Origin: Thermoanaerobaculia bacterium
GTDB taxonomy: Bacteria > Acidobacteriota > Thermoanaerobaculia > Multivoradales > Multivoraceae
Assembly (NCBI GenBank): GCA_022822365.1
Contig: JAJEBV010000016.1
Location: forward strand, 186,001 to 250,000
Direction of reading: 5' to 3'
DNA length: 64,000 bases
Part shown: one piece after another, positions 18,478-28,006 of the stretch
Numbering within the stretch: position 1 is the first letter of the stretch
Layout: each line of letters begins with the position of its first letter
Position numbers and translations under genes: made by a program
Notes under the pieces: model-generated
Database searches by the model: none
What the model was told of the DNA's origin: nothing
The model's input: the letters and a program-made list of their open reading frames with translations, nothing else

Positions 18478-20219
18478 ACCGCCTCGAGCAGGTAACCGAG
18501 CAGATCGCCGTCGACGTAGTCGTTGTCGACCACGTTGACGAGGAAGTACGTGTCGTGGATCCCCTGGAGCAGGCGGCGTGACTCGCTGTCTTCTTCGTAC
18601 ACCGCCGCCCAGGAGGACAGCCACAGGTCGAAGGCCTCGTCCTTCCAGACCTCGAACGAACGCGGGTCGACGATCGTCGGCTGCCGAATCTCCTCGCCCG
18701 GGAACACGCCCCAGGTCACCGCGTTGACCGAGTCGCAGTTGCTCCAGGCCGTGCCGGACCGGTCGATCGCGTGGTACGTCAGGTTCGGCTTCCGGTCCAG
18801 TGCGGCCAGTAGCGGCGAAACCTGCTCCGGCGCCACGAAAAACTCCAGGTACGCCTTCTGGTACACGCGGCCTCCGGCGCCGCCCCAGCCGACCGCGGGA
18901 TCGTCGGACGCAGCGCCGTTCACGCGCGGCTGCGAGTTGATCGTCAGGAGCCCCGCCAGATTCAACCGCACCAGGGCGTTGCGCAGCGGTTCGCTCTCCA
19001 GGTCCAACGGCCAGTCGTACCAGGGGATCCCGTCGACGTCACCGCGGCAGAACCCCGCGAACACCTCGCGCACCTGGTCGATCGAGTGCAGCTCGCGGCC
19101 CCAACGCTCACGGGCGACATCGGCCTTGATCGGGCGAAACGCGAGATGGTGGTCGCCGAGGTCGCCGAACGCGGGTGAACCGGCATCGCCCCAGCGCCCG
19201 TTCGGAAACTCGTCCCAGTCCTGGGTCCGGGCGAGGTAGCTCTTCGGCCGGTTGGCCCAGAAGATCGGGCGAACGTCCTCCCTGGGGCGCTGAACCGCCG
19301 TCGCGCTCCGCCACGGCAGGACCCGCTCGATGCGCTCCGGCACGATGCCGAGGCGGTCGAGGATGACCTGCACCGAACGCTCGAGGTTCAGGGTGTAGAA
19401 GTGAAGGCCGGGCGCGCCGCCGTCGAGAAGGCGGCGACAGATGCCGGTCAACAGGTCCTGGCCGTACTCGCGCACGGACGCGTCGTGAAACCGCCGCGCC
19501 TCGATCTCGCTGACGATCTCGGGCGGCGCACTGGCGCCGAAGCCCGTGATGCGCTGAAAGGACAGGTATCCGTTGATGGGCGCCAGTCCCGGAACGATCG
19601 GACAGTCCACGCCGCGCTCCCGGCAGTCCTCCAGGAAGCGGAAGTACAGCTCCGGCTCGTAGAACATCTGCGTGATCACGAAGTCCGCTCCGGTCGCCAC
19701 CTTCTTGGCCAGGTGGTCCAGGTCGCGCTCCCGGCTCGAAGCCTCCGGGTGACCTTCCGGGTAGCCGCCGACACAGATTCCAAAGTGGTCCCCGTGCTCT
19801 TCACGGATGAACCGCACCAGGTCCGAAGCGTGGGAAAAGCCGTCGGCGACGGGCGACCAGGCGCCGCCTCCGCGCGGGGGATCGCCGCGCAAGGCCAGGA
19901 TGTTGCCGATGCCGCGCTCGCGACAGTTCTCGAGCACCGCCGCGATCTTCCGGCGCGGCATGTTGGTGCAGGTCAGGTGCATCATCGTCTCGATGCCGAG
20001 CACGTTCTCGATCGTGCTCGCGAGCTCGAAGGTAAGCTCAGCGGTGCTGCCGCCCGCGCCCCAGGTCACGTCGACGAACGCCGGCTCCAGCCGTCCCATG
20101 CGCTCGATGCGCGCGTAGAGGTTCTCGATCCCCGCCTCCGTCTTCGGCGGGAAGTACTCGAACGAGTAGAACGGCCGTCTCTCGGACGCCGCGGTGCGCA
20201 GCTTGTCGATCAGTTTCAC
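18429..20219 (-). CDS. metF: Eukaryotic-type methylenetetrahydrofolate reductase with C-terminal regulatory domain
   Basis: This 596-residue protein reduces 5,10-methylene-THF to 5-methyl-THF for methionine synthesis. Residues about 1-300 are the FAD-binding TIM barrel (FEYFPPKT, VDVTWGAGGST, LALRGDPPRG, DFVITQMFYE, GLAPINGY). Residues about 320-590 are the SAM-responsive domain known from animal, plant and fungal MTHFRs, with DWDEFPNGRWGD, LLTINSQPRVNG, GGRVYQKAYLEFF, NAVTWGVFPGEE, WKDEAFDLW and DTYFLVNVVDNDY. Typical bacterial MetF is about 300 residues and lacks this half. The start is GTG at 20219 with TAGGAT 10 nt upstream. A 5'-3' exonuclease gene lies 40 bp upstream. Allosteric SAM inhibition is inferred from the family. 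Confidence 0.9.
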   Translation of the reverse strand: MKLIDKLRTAASERRPFYSFEYFPPKTEAGIENLYARIERMGRLEPAFVDVTWGAGGSTAELTFELASTIENVLGIETMMHLTCTNMPRRKIAAVLENCRERGIGNILALRGDPPRGGGAWSPVADGFSHASDLVRFIREEHGDHFGICVGGYPEGHPEASSRERDLDHLAKKVATGADFVITQMFYEPELYFRFLEDCRERGVDCPIVPGLAPINGYLSFQRITGFGASAPPEIVSEIEARRFHDASVREYGQDLLTGICRRLLDGGAPGLHFYTLNLERSVQVILDRLGIVPERIERVLPWRSATAVQRPREDVRPIFWANRPKSYLARTQDWDEFPNGRWGDAGSPAFGDLGDHHLAFRPIKADVARERWGRELHSIDQVREVFAGFCRGDVDGIPWYDWPLDLESEPLRNALVRLNLAGLLTINSQPRVNGAASDDPAVGWGGAGGRVYQKAYLEFFVAPEQVSPLLAALDRKPNLTYHAIDRSGTAWSNCDSVNAVTWGVFPGEEIRQPTIVDPRSFEVWKDEAFDLWLSSWAAVYEEDSESRRLLQGIHDTYFLVNVVDNDYVDGDLLGYLLEAVQAEEPPSMTIVAPVT

Positions 20220-20259
20220 GTCGGGTCGGATCCTACGCTGACCGCCGCCGCATGGGCAG

Positions 20260-21171
20260 TCAGAAGGGGACTGCGTCGTCCGCTTCGGCCCACTCGCCGG
20301 CGAGCCGCTCAGCCTGCTGCACGAGCCCCGGCGCCCTCAGCTTCTCGGCCATCGCCGCCAGTTCCGGGGCGGGTCCTCGCCACCGAAGCTCGTCGACGGA
20401 AGCGCTGACCGGCGCATCCCGCACCAGCGTGGCGAGCTCGCGGAACAGCTCCGCCGCTTCGCGTTCCTCCCTGAGAGTCGCCGCCAGCCGATCCCGGCTG
20501 CGCACCTTGACCGCCCACTTCCACGGTTCGTCCGGAATCTCCTCCAGGTGGACATAGTGCGCCAGGACCGTGGCCGCCGACTTTGCGCCCCAACCCCGCA
20601 AGCCCGGGAATCCGTCCGCGCTGTCGCCGACCAGGGCGAGATAGTCGGGGATCGACTCCGGCTCCACCCCGAACTTGTCCCGGACGCCGTCCGCGTCCCA
20701 GCGCAGGCCGCGCCGCCGGTCGACCTGCACTACCCGACCGCCCCGGCCGGCGTCGACGCACTGGGCCAGGTCCTTGTCCGGCGTGCAGATCCGGACCTCG
20801 ACGACCCGCTCGTCCGCGGCGGCCATCGCGGCGCCGCTGGCGAGCCCGTCGTCCGCCTCGTGCTCGACCATCGGCCAGACCGTGACCCCCAGCGCGTCAA
20901 GGGCCTCCTCGAGCACCGGGAACTGAGCCAGAAGCTCCGGCTCGATCCCCTCGCCGGTCTTGTAGCCGGGCCACATCTCGTTGCGGAACGACTCGATCAC
21001 CTGGTCCGTCGCCACCGCCACGTGGGTCGCTCCATCGCGGAACATGCCGAGCACGGAGAAGACGACTCCACGCACCGCTCCCACCTCGAGCCCGTCCTCG
21101 TTGCGATAGCTCGGCGCACCGAAATGGTGGCGGAAGAGCTCGTAAGTGCCGTCGATCAGGTGGACGTACAT
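20260..21171 (-). CDS. 5'-3' exonuclease (Pol I N-terminal/flap nuclease family)
   Basis: This 303-residue stand-alone nuclease resembles the N-terminal domain of DNA polymerase I. Acidic metal-site segments include YVHLIDGTYELFRHH at the N-terminus, VEHEADDGLASG, CTPDKDLAQCV and VGDSADGFPGLRGWGAKSAA, the last being the helix-three-turn-helix DNA-binding region. It is expected to remove 5' flaps or RNA primers. The start was set at ATG 21171 (MYVHLIDG) because the track's 13 extra residues precede the beta-strand that opens the fold. It is divergent from the serine hydrolase gene. Confidence 0.85.
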   Translation of the reverse strand: MYVHLIDGTYELFRHHFGAPSYRNEDGLEVGAVRGVVFSVLGMFRDGATHVAVATDQVIESFRNEMWPGYKTGEGIEPELLAQFPVLEEALDALGVTVWPMVEHEADDGLASGAAMAAADERVVEVRICTPDKDLAQCVDAGRGGRVVQVDRRRGLRWDADGVRDKFGVEPESIPDYLALVGDSADGFPGLRGWGAKSAATVLAHYVHLEEIPDEPWKWAVKVRSRDRLAATLREEREAAELFRELATLVRDAPVSASVDELRWRGPAPELAAMAEKLRAPGLVQQAERLAGEWAEADDAVPF

Positions 21172-21218
21172 GGCGGGCGCCGCGTCCGGGCGACTCCGGC
21201 AAGCTACCATCAGCCGCC

Positions 21219-22997
21219 ATGGCCCGATTCGCCGCCCTGTTCTGGATCGTCTGCACGGCCGCCGCCCAGCCCACGGCGGCCGGCGTCCAACTGCCCGGCG
21301 ATCCCCTCGCCGGCTCGGGCGACGTCGCGCGGACCCTGCTGCCGGTGTCCCAACTCCTGGCCAGTGAGCTCCCGGCGCCCGTGGACAACGCGGCCTTCGC
21401 CCTGCCGGAGAACGCCGCGCCGCCGCGCCACGAGATGCGAGGCACGCTTCAGCTCTTCGGCGGTGGAGGAGCCTCCTGGACCGTCCACCACGACACCTAC
21501 CTGCGGGCGGATGAGCCGCCGATCGTCTCCGCCCTGCGCCGCATTCCGCGGCTCGACGTCGTCCTGGTCCAGAGCGGCTCCCACCTGGTACCCGCCAACC
21601 GCGCGCTCCGCTACACCGGCGACGCCTACTGGAACGTCATCGTCGGCCCGGGCCGGATCTGGAGCGAGAACGGCGATGGCGGCAGGAGCCGGGCCTCGCT
21701 GCCGATCACACTGGTCGAGCGCAACCAGAACTGCGCCTACCACGGCGTCGTGTCCTTCCTGTTCGACGGCGGCGCCACCTCGCCGGCGGCCTTCCAGGCC
21801 ACTCAGGAAACCTGCAAGTACTTCAAGTTCGACCTCTGGGCCGCGAGCCCCAGCCGCTTCACCGCCGGCGAGCCGCCGGACACGGACGCCGTGCTCGAGG
21901 CCTACGCCGCCGAAGCCGCCTCGCGGCTGCCTGTCCGGCCGATCGAACGGATCCGCGACGACTACCCGCGCGCCCAGGTCTACCCGCAGGCTTTCGGCGG
22001 CGGCTTCGACCGCGAGCACCTCACCGCGTTCGGCGTCTCTTTCGGCGGAGTCCACTACCAGGGCCCGGTCCACACCCGCTACGGCGACTACCCGTATCCC
22101 GAGCAGATCCGGCTGCCGTCGTACTCCACCGCCAAGACCGCCGTCGCCGCCGTCGCGCTGATGCGGCTGGCGCAGCGGGACGGCTTCGAGGTGACCGAAC
22201 TCGAACTCAGGGACTACGTGCCCAAGCCGCCCAGGGGCAGCTTCCGCGGGGTGACCTTCGAGCACGCCCTCGACATGGCGACCGGCCACTACTGGGACAC
22301 GGGCGACCAGGACGACGAGAAGAACTCGACGACCGAGCTGAACTTCTTCGTGCCGGAGCACCGGAACCGCAAGCTGCGGGGCGCCATGGCCTATCCGACG
22401 AAAGAGCCGCCCGGAGAGCGCTGGGTCTACCACACGACGGACGCCTTTCTGCTGTCCGTGGCCATGAGCGGGTACCTGGGGCAGGCGGCGGGCGCCTCGC
22501 CGAAGGAGCCCGCCGACCTGCTGGAGTTCCTGGCCGCCGAGGTCTACCGGCCGCTGGGTGTCTCCGCCGGAGCTCTCCAGTCGCTGCGCACGGACAACCG
22601 GGCCGATGGCTACGTCTTCGGCGGCTACGGCATGTTCTGGACCCCGGACGACATCCTGAAGATCGCCGACCTGCTGAACGCCCAGCGCGGCCGGATCGGC
22701 GACCGGCAGGTGCTCCATCCGGGCATGGTGGCCGCCGCAATGCAGGAAGACGAGGAAGACCGCGGCCTGGACGCCGTCCACAACGGCCACCCGAACAAGT
22801 ACAACAACTCCATCTGGTCGCGGCAGATCCAGGTGACCGACGGGACCGGCACGAAGCAGGTCTGGGTGCGGCAGATGCTCGGCTACGGCGGCATCGGCGT
22901 CCTCATGCTGCCGAACGGCGCCGTCTTCTACTACTTCGGCGACAAGGACCAGCACGACTGGCTGCGATCCGCGAGGGAGGCGTACAAGCTCCGATGA
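21219..22997 (+). CDS. Secreted serine hydrolase (beta-lactamase/esterase fold)
   Basis: This 592-residue exported protein has a short signal peptide (MARFAALFWIVCTAAA) and a C-terminal serine beta-lactamase-like domain of the class C/esterase type. The catalytic SxxK is STAK near residue 303 (LPSYSTAKTAVAAVAL), and WVYHTTDAFLLS is the Tyr motif. The N-terminal 250 residues are an additional beta-rich region with no recognised family. Members hydrolyse esters, D-peptides or beta-lactams. Antibiotic resistance is not implied. TACCAT lies 8 nt before the ATG. The stop overlaps the start of the following CoA-transferase gene (ATGA), indicating translational coupling. Confidence 0.75.
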   Translation: MARFAALFWIVCTAAAQPTAAGVQLPGDPLAGSGDVARTLLPVSQLLASELPAPVDNAAFALPENAAPPRHEMRGTLQLFGGGGASWTVHHDTYLRADEPPIVSALRRIPRLDVVLVQSGSHLVPANRALRYTGDAYWNVIVGPGRIWSENGDGGRSRASLPITLVERNQNCAYHGVVSFLFDGGATSPAAFQATQETCKYFKFDLWAASPSRFTAGEPPDTDAVLEAYAAEAASRLPVRPIERIRDDYPRAQVYPQAFGGGFDREHLTAFGVSFGGVHYQGPVHTRYGDYPYPEQIRLPSYSTAKTAVAAVALMRLAQRDGFEVTELELRDYVPKPPRGSFRGVTFEHALDMATGHYWDTGDQDDEKNSTTELNFFVPEHRNRKLRGAMAYPTKEPPGERWVYHTTDAFLLSVAMSGYLGQAAGASPKEPADLLEFLAAEVYRPLGVSAGALQSLRTDNRADGYVFGGYGMFWTPDDILKIADLLNAQRGRIGDRQVLHPGMVAAAMQEDEEDRGLDAVHNGHPNKYNNSIWSRQIQVTDGTGTKQVWVRQMLGYGGIGVLMLPNGAVFYYFGDKDQHDWLRSAREAYKLR

Positions 22998-25417
22998 CAA
23001 GACCAGACCGACCGGGATCGGCCGCGAGTTCCCTCGACGGAACCGGCCCCTTCGCCGGCCTCCGGATCGTCGAACTCGCGGAGGGCGTCGCCGGCCCGTA
23101 CTGCGGAAAGCTGCTTGCCGACCTCGGCGCCGACGTGATCAAGGTCGAGCCGCCCGCAGGCGACGCCGCCCGCCGGGCGAACGGTTCCGACCCGGAAGGC
23201 TCGCCGCTCTTCCTCTACTGCAACACGAGCAAACGCGGAATCGTCCTCGACCCGGACGACGAGGACGATCGCGGCGCCCTCGACCGCCTCCTCCGGACCG
23301 CCGACGCCCTGATCGTCGACCGCGAACCGCCGGCGGAGACGCCGCCGGACCTGATCGTCGCGGCGGTCACGCCGTACGGCCTCTCGGGACCCCGCTCGGG
23401 AGCGCCCGCCGGCGAACTCACGCTCACCCACGGCGGTGGACTGGTCAACCAGATGCCGGCCCGGTCTCGCGACATCGACCGCGCGCCGGTCGCCCTGGGC
23501 GGCCATCAGGCCGGCTACCACGCCGGCCTGGTGACCGCGTTGACGGTCGCCGCCCTCCTCTACGAACGCGGCCACGCCGGCGACGTCCGGGTCGACGTCT
23601 CCATGCAGGACGTGATGATCAGCCTGGTGGCGCCGCTTCTGGCCAGCGCCCGCTACCACGAGACGACCTGGTCGCGGGTGCCGGACCGCCCGCCGGCCAT
23701 GGGCAGGCTGAAGACGAGCGACGGCTACGTCATCCTGAACGCCTTCGACGACCATCACTTCGAGCTCTTCCGCGAACTGATGGGCAATCCGGACTGGTGC
23801 CAGGGCGACGAGTGGAAGGACATGGCCTACCGCAGCCATCACCTGATGGAGATCGCTCCCCAGGTCGACGCCTGGGCCCTCGAACAGGAGCGCGACGACC
23901 TGTACCACCGCGCCGCCAGCCTGGGCATCCCGGTCGGACCGATCCACGACGCCGCGGACGTGATGGACTACCAGCAGTACGCCGCCCGCGACTACTTCGT
24001 CGAAGTGGACCACCCGAGCACCGGGGCCAGACGCTATGCCGGCTGGCCGTACCGGATGGGCGCCTCCAGGCCGAAAGTGTCGCGCCCGGCGCCGCGGCTC
24101 GGCGAACACTCGGGCGAGGTCCTCGCCGAAGTCGCCGCGGCCGGCAACGGCGCTCCGGTCGCCGCCGGCTCCACCCCAACCGCCCCGCCCGCGACGCGCA
24201 AGCTCCCGCTCGAGGGCATACGCGTCGCCGAGTTCGCCTGGGTGTGGGCGGGTCCCTACGCTGGCGTCCTCCTCTCGACCCTGGGCGCCGAGGTGATCAA
24301 GGTCGAAGGGCCCAGGCGCCTCGACCTGACGCGCCGCTCCGTCGTCTGGCCCCGCGCCGAGGAGGCGCCGCAGAAGATCGGCGAGGACGCCGGCATGGCG
24401 TTCAACACGATGAACCTGAACAAGCGGTCGCTGGCCCTGGACCTGTCGCAGGCGGAAGGCCGCGAACTCGCCCTGCGCCTCGCCGGCGAGTGCGACGTGA
24501 TCTACGACAACATGCGTCCCGGCGCCATGGTCAAGCTCGGCCTCGACCACGAGAACCTCCGCCGCGCGAACCCGGAGCTCATCGTGGCCTCCTCGTCGGG
24601 ACGCGGCCACGGCGGACCGGAAACCGAGTACCTCGGCTACGCGATGGTCCACCAGGGCGTGGCCGGCGGGGCCTGGATCTCCGGCTACCCGGACGATCAC
24701 CCGACTCACAGCGGCGGCGATGTCGATCTGATGAACGCGATCACGCTCGCCTTCTCGATCGTCGCCGCGTTGCATCACCGCAGCCGCACCGGCGAAGGCC
24801 AGTTCATCGACTACTCGCAGTGCGAGGGCGTGAGCTCGATCCTCGGCGAGATCCTCCTCGAGTACGAGATGACCGGCGAGATCCCGGAACGCGCCGGCAA
24901 CTCGCACCGCCGTTCGGCGCCGCACGGCGTCTATCGCTGCTGGGGAATCGACCGCTGGCTCGCCATCGAGGTGCACAGCGACGAGGAGTTCGTCCGGCTC
25001 GCGGCGACGATGGGCCGGCCCGAGTTGACCGAGGATTCCCGCTTCGCGACCGCAACCGCCAGGAAGCGGAACGAAACGGAACTCGACGCGATCGTCGGCG
25101 CCTGGACCAGGGAGCGGGACCGCGACTGGATGGCCCGCGAGCTCCTGCGGGCCGGTGTCGCCGCCGCTCCGTCGCGCGATGCCCGCGACCTCTACGCCGA
25201 TTCGCACCTGCGGGCCCGGGGCTCCTTCGCCACCGTCGAGCACCCGGACTGGGGAGACCTGGAACTCGTCGGGCCGCCGTTTCGTATCGCGGGTCGCGAT
25301 CTCAGCCCCCGCCGGGCGCCCCTGCTCGGCGAGCACACCGACGTCGTCCTCGCCGATGTCCTCGGGCTCTCCGCCGACGAGATCGCCGCCTGCCGCGGCC
25401 GCGGCATCGTCGCCTGA
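22994..25417 (+). CDS. Tandem (fused) CaiB/BaiF CoA transferase
   Basis: This 807-residue protein has two class-III CoA-transferase domains, about residues 15-370 and 400-800. Both have the N-terminal signature (GVAGPYCGKLLADLGADVIKVE; VWAGPYAGVLLSTLGAEVIKVE). The catalytic Asp seems present only in the second domain (SGGDVDLMNAIT); the first reads ALGGHQAGYHAG. The same asymmetry appears in the fused enzyme at 14.4-16.9 kb, so the N-terminal half may be structural, replacing one chain of the interlocked dimer. It overlaps the upstream hydrolase gene by 4 bp. The acyl substrate is unknown. Confidence 0.87.
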   Translation: MTRPDRPGSAASSLDGTGPFAGLRIVELAEGVAGPYCGKLLADLGADVIKVEPPAGDAARRANGSDPEGSPLFLYCNTSKRGIVLDPDDEDDRGALDRLLRTADALIVDREPPAETPPDLIVAAVTPYGLSGPRSGAPAGELTLTHGGGLVNQMPARSRDIDRAPVALGGHQAGYHAGLVTALTVAALLYERGHAGDVRVDVSMQDVMISLVAPLLASARYHETTWSRVPDRPPAMGRLKTSDGYVILNAFDDHHFELFRELMGNPDWCQGDEWKDMAYRSHHLMEIAPQVDAWALEQERDDLYHRAASLGIPVGPIHDAADVMDYQQYAARDYFVEVDHPSTGARRYAGWPYRMGASRPKVSRPAPRLGEHSGEVLAEVAAAGNGAPVAAGSTPTAPPATRKLPLEGIRVAEFAWVWAGPYAGVLLSTLGAEVIKVEGPRRLDLTRRSVVWPRAEEAPQKIGEDAGMAFNTMNLNKRSLALDLSQAEGRELALRLAGECDVIYDNMRPGAMVKLGLDHENLRRANPELIVASSSGRGHGGPETEYLGYAMVHQGVAGGAWISGYPDDHPTHSGGDVDLMNAITLAFSIVAALHHRSRTGEGQFIDYSQCEGVSSILGEILLEYEMTGEIPERAGNSHRRSAPHGVYRCWGIDRWLAIEVHSDEEFVRLAATMGRPELTEDSRFATATARKRNETELDAIVGAWTRERDRDWMARELLRAGVAAAPSRDARDLYADSHLRARGSFATVEHPDWGDLELVGPPFRIAGRDLSPRRAPLLGEHTDVVLADVLGLSADEIAACRGRGIVA

Positions 25418-25464
25418 GCCCGCTACACTCTGCCCTCACCCACTCACATCCCGGGAGGTCCTCA

Positions 25465-26442
25465 GTGACTCGACTCACCCGAACGTCGCTCAACGTCGCG
25501 ACCGCGGCCGCAATTGCCGCTTCCCTGCTCTTCGCTCCACCGGTCCCCGCCTTCGCCCAGGACGGCGAGTCGGTGACGGTCGACATCATGAGCCGCTATC
25601 GCGTCGCCCCGAACATCACCTATCTGACGGCCGACGGCTACGAGTCGAAGCTGGACGTGATGACTCCCCGCGGCCAGGGGCCCGTCCCGACCCTGATCTA
25701 CATCCACGGCGGCGGCTGGGTCGGCGGCACGAAGGAATCCAGCGTGCTGCGCGCCCTCCCCTACCTCGAGATGGGATGGGCTGTGGTCAACGTCGAGTAC
25801 CGGCTCGGCCGCAACGCGCTCGCTCCCGGCGCCGTCGAGGACTGCCGCTGCGCTCTGCGCTGGATCTACGAGAACGCCGAGGACTACAACATCGACACCT
25901 CCCGGCTGGTGGTGAGCGGCGCTTCCGCCGGCGGCCATCTGTCGCTGACCACGGGCATGCTGCCGGCCTCCGCCGGCCTGGACCGGCTCTGCCCCGGCCG
26001 CGACGCGGATCGCCCGGGCTGGGCCGCGGCGGACGAGTACGAGATGCCGGTCGCGGCGATTGTCAACTGGTTCGGCATCACCGACGTCGGCGATCTGCTC
26101 GAAGGCGTCAACGCGAAGAGCTACGCCGTCGCCTGGATGGGCTCGAAGTCCGACCGCATGGAACTCGCCAGGCGCGTGTCGCCGTTGACGTACGTCCGTT
26201 CCGGACTGCCGCCGATCCTGACGATCCACGGCGACGTCGACAACATCGTGCCTTACCAGCACGCCCTCGACCTGCACGCCAAGCTCGACAAGGCGGGAGT
26301 CACCAACAAGATCCACACCGTGCCCGGCAAAGGCCACGGCAACTTCAGCCCCGACGAGCAGCAGGAGATCTTCCGGGTCATCCGGGCCTTCCTCGACGAA
26401 CACGTGACCGGCGGAGGCGGCGCAAGCACCGGCGCCGAGTGA
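25465..26442 (+). CDS. Secreted alpha/beta hydrolase (esterase/lipase family)
   Basis: This 325-residue protein has a signal peptide (AASLLFAPPVPAFAQ) and a carboxylesterase-type fold. The oxyanion-hole motif HGGGW is near residue 80, the nucleophile elbow GASAGG near 150, the acid GDVDNIVP near 258 and the histidine GKGHGN near 290. The closest general families are BD-FAE and hormone-sensitive-lipase-like esterases acting on short esters. The start is GTG 25465 with GGGAGG 8 nt upstream; a TACACT box lies further upstream. The 881-residue track ORF containing it is a shadow of the CoA-transferase gene before this point. Confidence 0.85.
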   Translation: MTRLTRTSLNVATAAAIAASLLFAPPVPAFAQDGESVTVDIMSRYRVAPNITYLTADGYESKLDVMTPRGQGPVPTLIYIHGGGWVGGTKESSVLRALPYLEMGWAVVNVEYRLGRNALAPGAVEDCRCALRWIYENAEDYNIDTSRLVVSGASAGGHLSLTTGMLPASAGLDRLCPGRDADRPGWAAADEYEMPVAAIVNWFGITDVGDLLEGVNAKSYAVAWMGSKSDRMELARRVSPLTYVRSGLPPILTIHGDVDNIVPYQHALDLHAKLDKAGVTNKIHTVPGKGHGNFSPDEQQEIFRVIRAFLDEHVTGGGGASTGAE

Positions 26443-26468
26443 AGTGGCAATCGTCCCGGACCAGTGTC

Positions 26469-26493
26469 GGTGCGCCGGCCCTCTGGCCGGCAT
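26469..26493 (-). repeat. Dispersed 25-bp palindromic element, copy 4
   Basis: The minus strand reads ATGCCGGCCAGAGGG then CCGGCGCACC. It lies in the 79-bp gap between the esterase and amidase genes and may form a hairpin between them. Confidence 0.7.
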
Positions 26494-26521
26494 CCGCCGC
26501 AGGCGGTCCGGCTGAGATGTC

Positions 26522-27946
26522 TTGACGCCTGAGCCGGGCGCCCCCGACCTCTGCACCCGCACCGCCGTCGACCTCGCCGGGCTACTGGCCCGCGGCGAGG
26601 TGTCGGCGGTCGAGGTGCTCGAAGCCCACCTCGACTGGATCGATCAGCGCAATCCGGAACTCAACGCGATCTGCACGCTCGATCGCGACCACGCGTTCGA
26701 ACAGGCGCGAGCCGCCGACGCCCTGCGCCGCACCGACCCGGAAGCCGCGGCCGCGAAGCCCCTTCTCGGTCTGCCGACCGCGATCAAGGACCTGGTCCCG
26801 ACGAAGGGCATCCGCACGACCTTCGGATCGCCGATCTTCGCCGACAACGTCCCTGACTTCGACGCCCTGATCGTCGAACGGATCCGCGGCGCCGGCGCCG
26901 TCGTCATCGGCAAGACGAACACCCCGGAGTTCGGCGCCGGCTCGCAGACCTTCAACCCCGTCTTCGGCAAGACCCGCAACCCCTGGGATCCGAACCGCAC
27001 CTGCGGCGGCTCGAGCGGCGGCGCGGCAACGGCCCTCGCGAGCGGCATGCTGCCCATCGCCGACGGCAGCGACCTCGGCGGCTCGCTGCGCAACCCGGCC
27101 AGTTTCTGCGGCGTGGTCGGCTTCCGACCGACGCCGGGGCGCGTGCCGCGCGTGCCTACCGAGCAGGGCTGGGACGATCTCTCGGTTCTAGGCCCGATGG
27201 GGCGCAACGTCGCCGACGCGGCGCTCCTGTTCTCCGTCATCGCCGGGCCGGACCCGCGGGATCCCATCTCGCTGGCCCGACCCCCGGAGCCCTTCGACCC
27301 GGTCGAACCGCTCGACCTGCACGGCCTCCGTCTCGCCTGGACCCCTGACCTCGGCCTCTACCCGGTCGAACGGGAGGTCGTTCAGGTCTGCGAACGGGCC
27401 TTGCCTGTGTTCCGGGACCTGGGCGCCGACGTCGAGGAAACCGCGCCCGATCTATCCGGGGCCGACGCCATCTTCCGCACCCTGCGCGCGAACCTGTTCG
27501 CCGACAAGCTGGGGGCGCTTTTCCCCGAGCGCCGTTCGCAGATGAAGGACACCGTGATCGAGGAGATCGAACGTGGCCTGGCGCTCACGGGCCCGGACAT
27601 CGCGACAGCCCAGGCCGAGCGCACCCGCCTCCACTGCCGCGTAATCGAGTTCTTCAAGCGCTACGATGTCCTTCTCCTGCCCACGGTCCAGGTTCTTCCC
27701 TTCAACGTCGATGAGCCCTACCCGACGGAGATCGAAGGCCAGCCAATGACGAGCTACACCGACTGGATGGCCTCCTGCTACTCGATCACCGTCACCGGCT
27801 GCCCGGCGATCTCCGTGCCGTGCGGAGTCGGTCCTTCGAGCCTGCCGGTCGGCCTTCAGATCGTCACGCCACGGGGAACGGACCGCCGAACCCTTGCCAT
27901 CGCGTCTACGTTCGAGGCGGCGAGGGCCACCGACACCGTCCCCTAG
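26522..27946 (+). CDS. Amidase (amidase signature family)
   Basis: This 474-residue cytoplasmic amidase of the Ser-cisSer-Lys class has the catalytic Lys in GLPTAIKDLVPTKG, the Gly/Ser-rich loop GGSSGGAAT and the nucleophile segment DGSDLGGSLRNPA. It hydrolyses amides to acid and ammonia. The substrate is not evident. There is no signal peptide. The start appears to be TTG 26522, because the preceding ATG reads ATG TCT TGA. It follows the esterase gene and a palindromic element. Confidence 0.87.
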   Translation: MTPEPGAPDLCTRTAVDLAGLLARGEVSAVEVLEAHLDWIDQRNPELNAICTLDRDHAFEQARAADALRRTDPEAAAAKPLLGLPTAIKDLVPTKGIRTTFGSPIFADNVPDFDALIVERIRGAGAVVIGKTNTPEFGAGSQTFNPVFGKTRNPWDPNRTCGGSSGGAATALASGMLPIADGSDLGGSLRNPASFCGVVGFRPTPGRVPRVPTEQGWDDLSVLGPMGRNVADAALLFSVIAGPDPRDPISLARPPEPFDPVEPLDLHGLRLAWTPDLGLYPVEREVVQVCERALPVFRDLGADVEETAPDLSGADAIFRTLRANLFADKLGALFPERRSQMKDTVIEEIERGLALTGPDIATAQAERTRLHCRVIEFFKRYDVLLLPTVQVLPFNVDEPYPTEIEGQPMTSYTDWMASCYSITVTGCPAISVPCGVGPSSLPVGLQIVTPRGTDRRTLAIASTFEAARATDTVP

Positions 27947-28006
27947 ACTCCCGGAATGACCCTTGCGGTCCAGGGAGTCATCACACTGATCGACGGACGG
28001 CCAGGT

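Noticed and set aside
21219-22997. Serine hydrolase as an antibiotic-resistance beta-lactamase
   Set aside because: Only the generic SxxK fold is visible. Length, N-terminal extension and context fit an esterase or peptidase equally well.
22931-25336. 801-residue minus-strand ORF
   Set aside because: Shadow of the second fused CoA transferase.
26515-26525. ATG at 26517 as amidase start
   Set aside because: It reads ATG TCT TGA and terminates at once. TTG 26522 is the only early start in the amidase frame.
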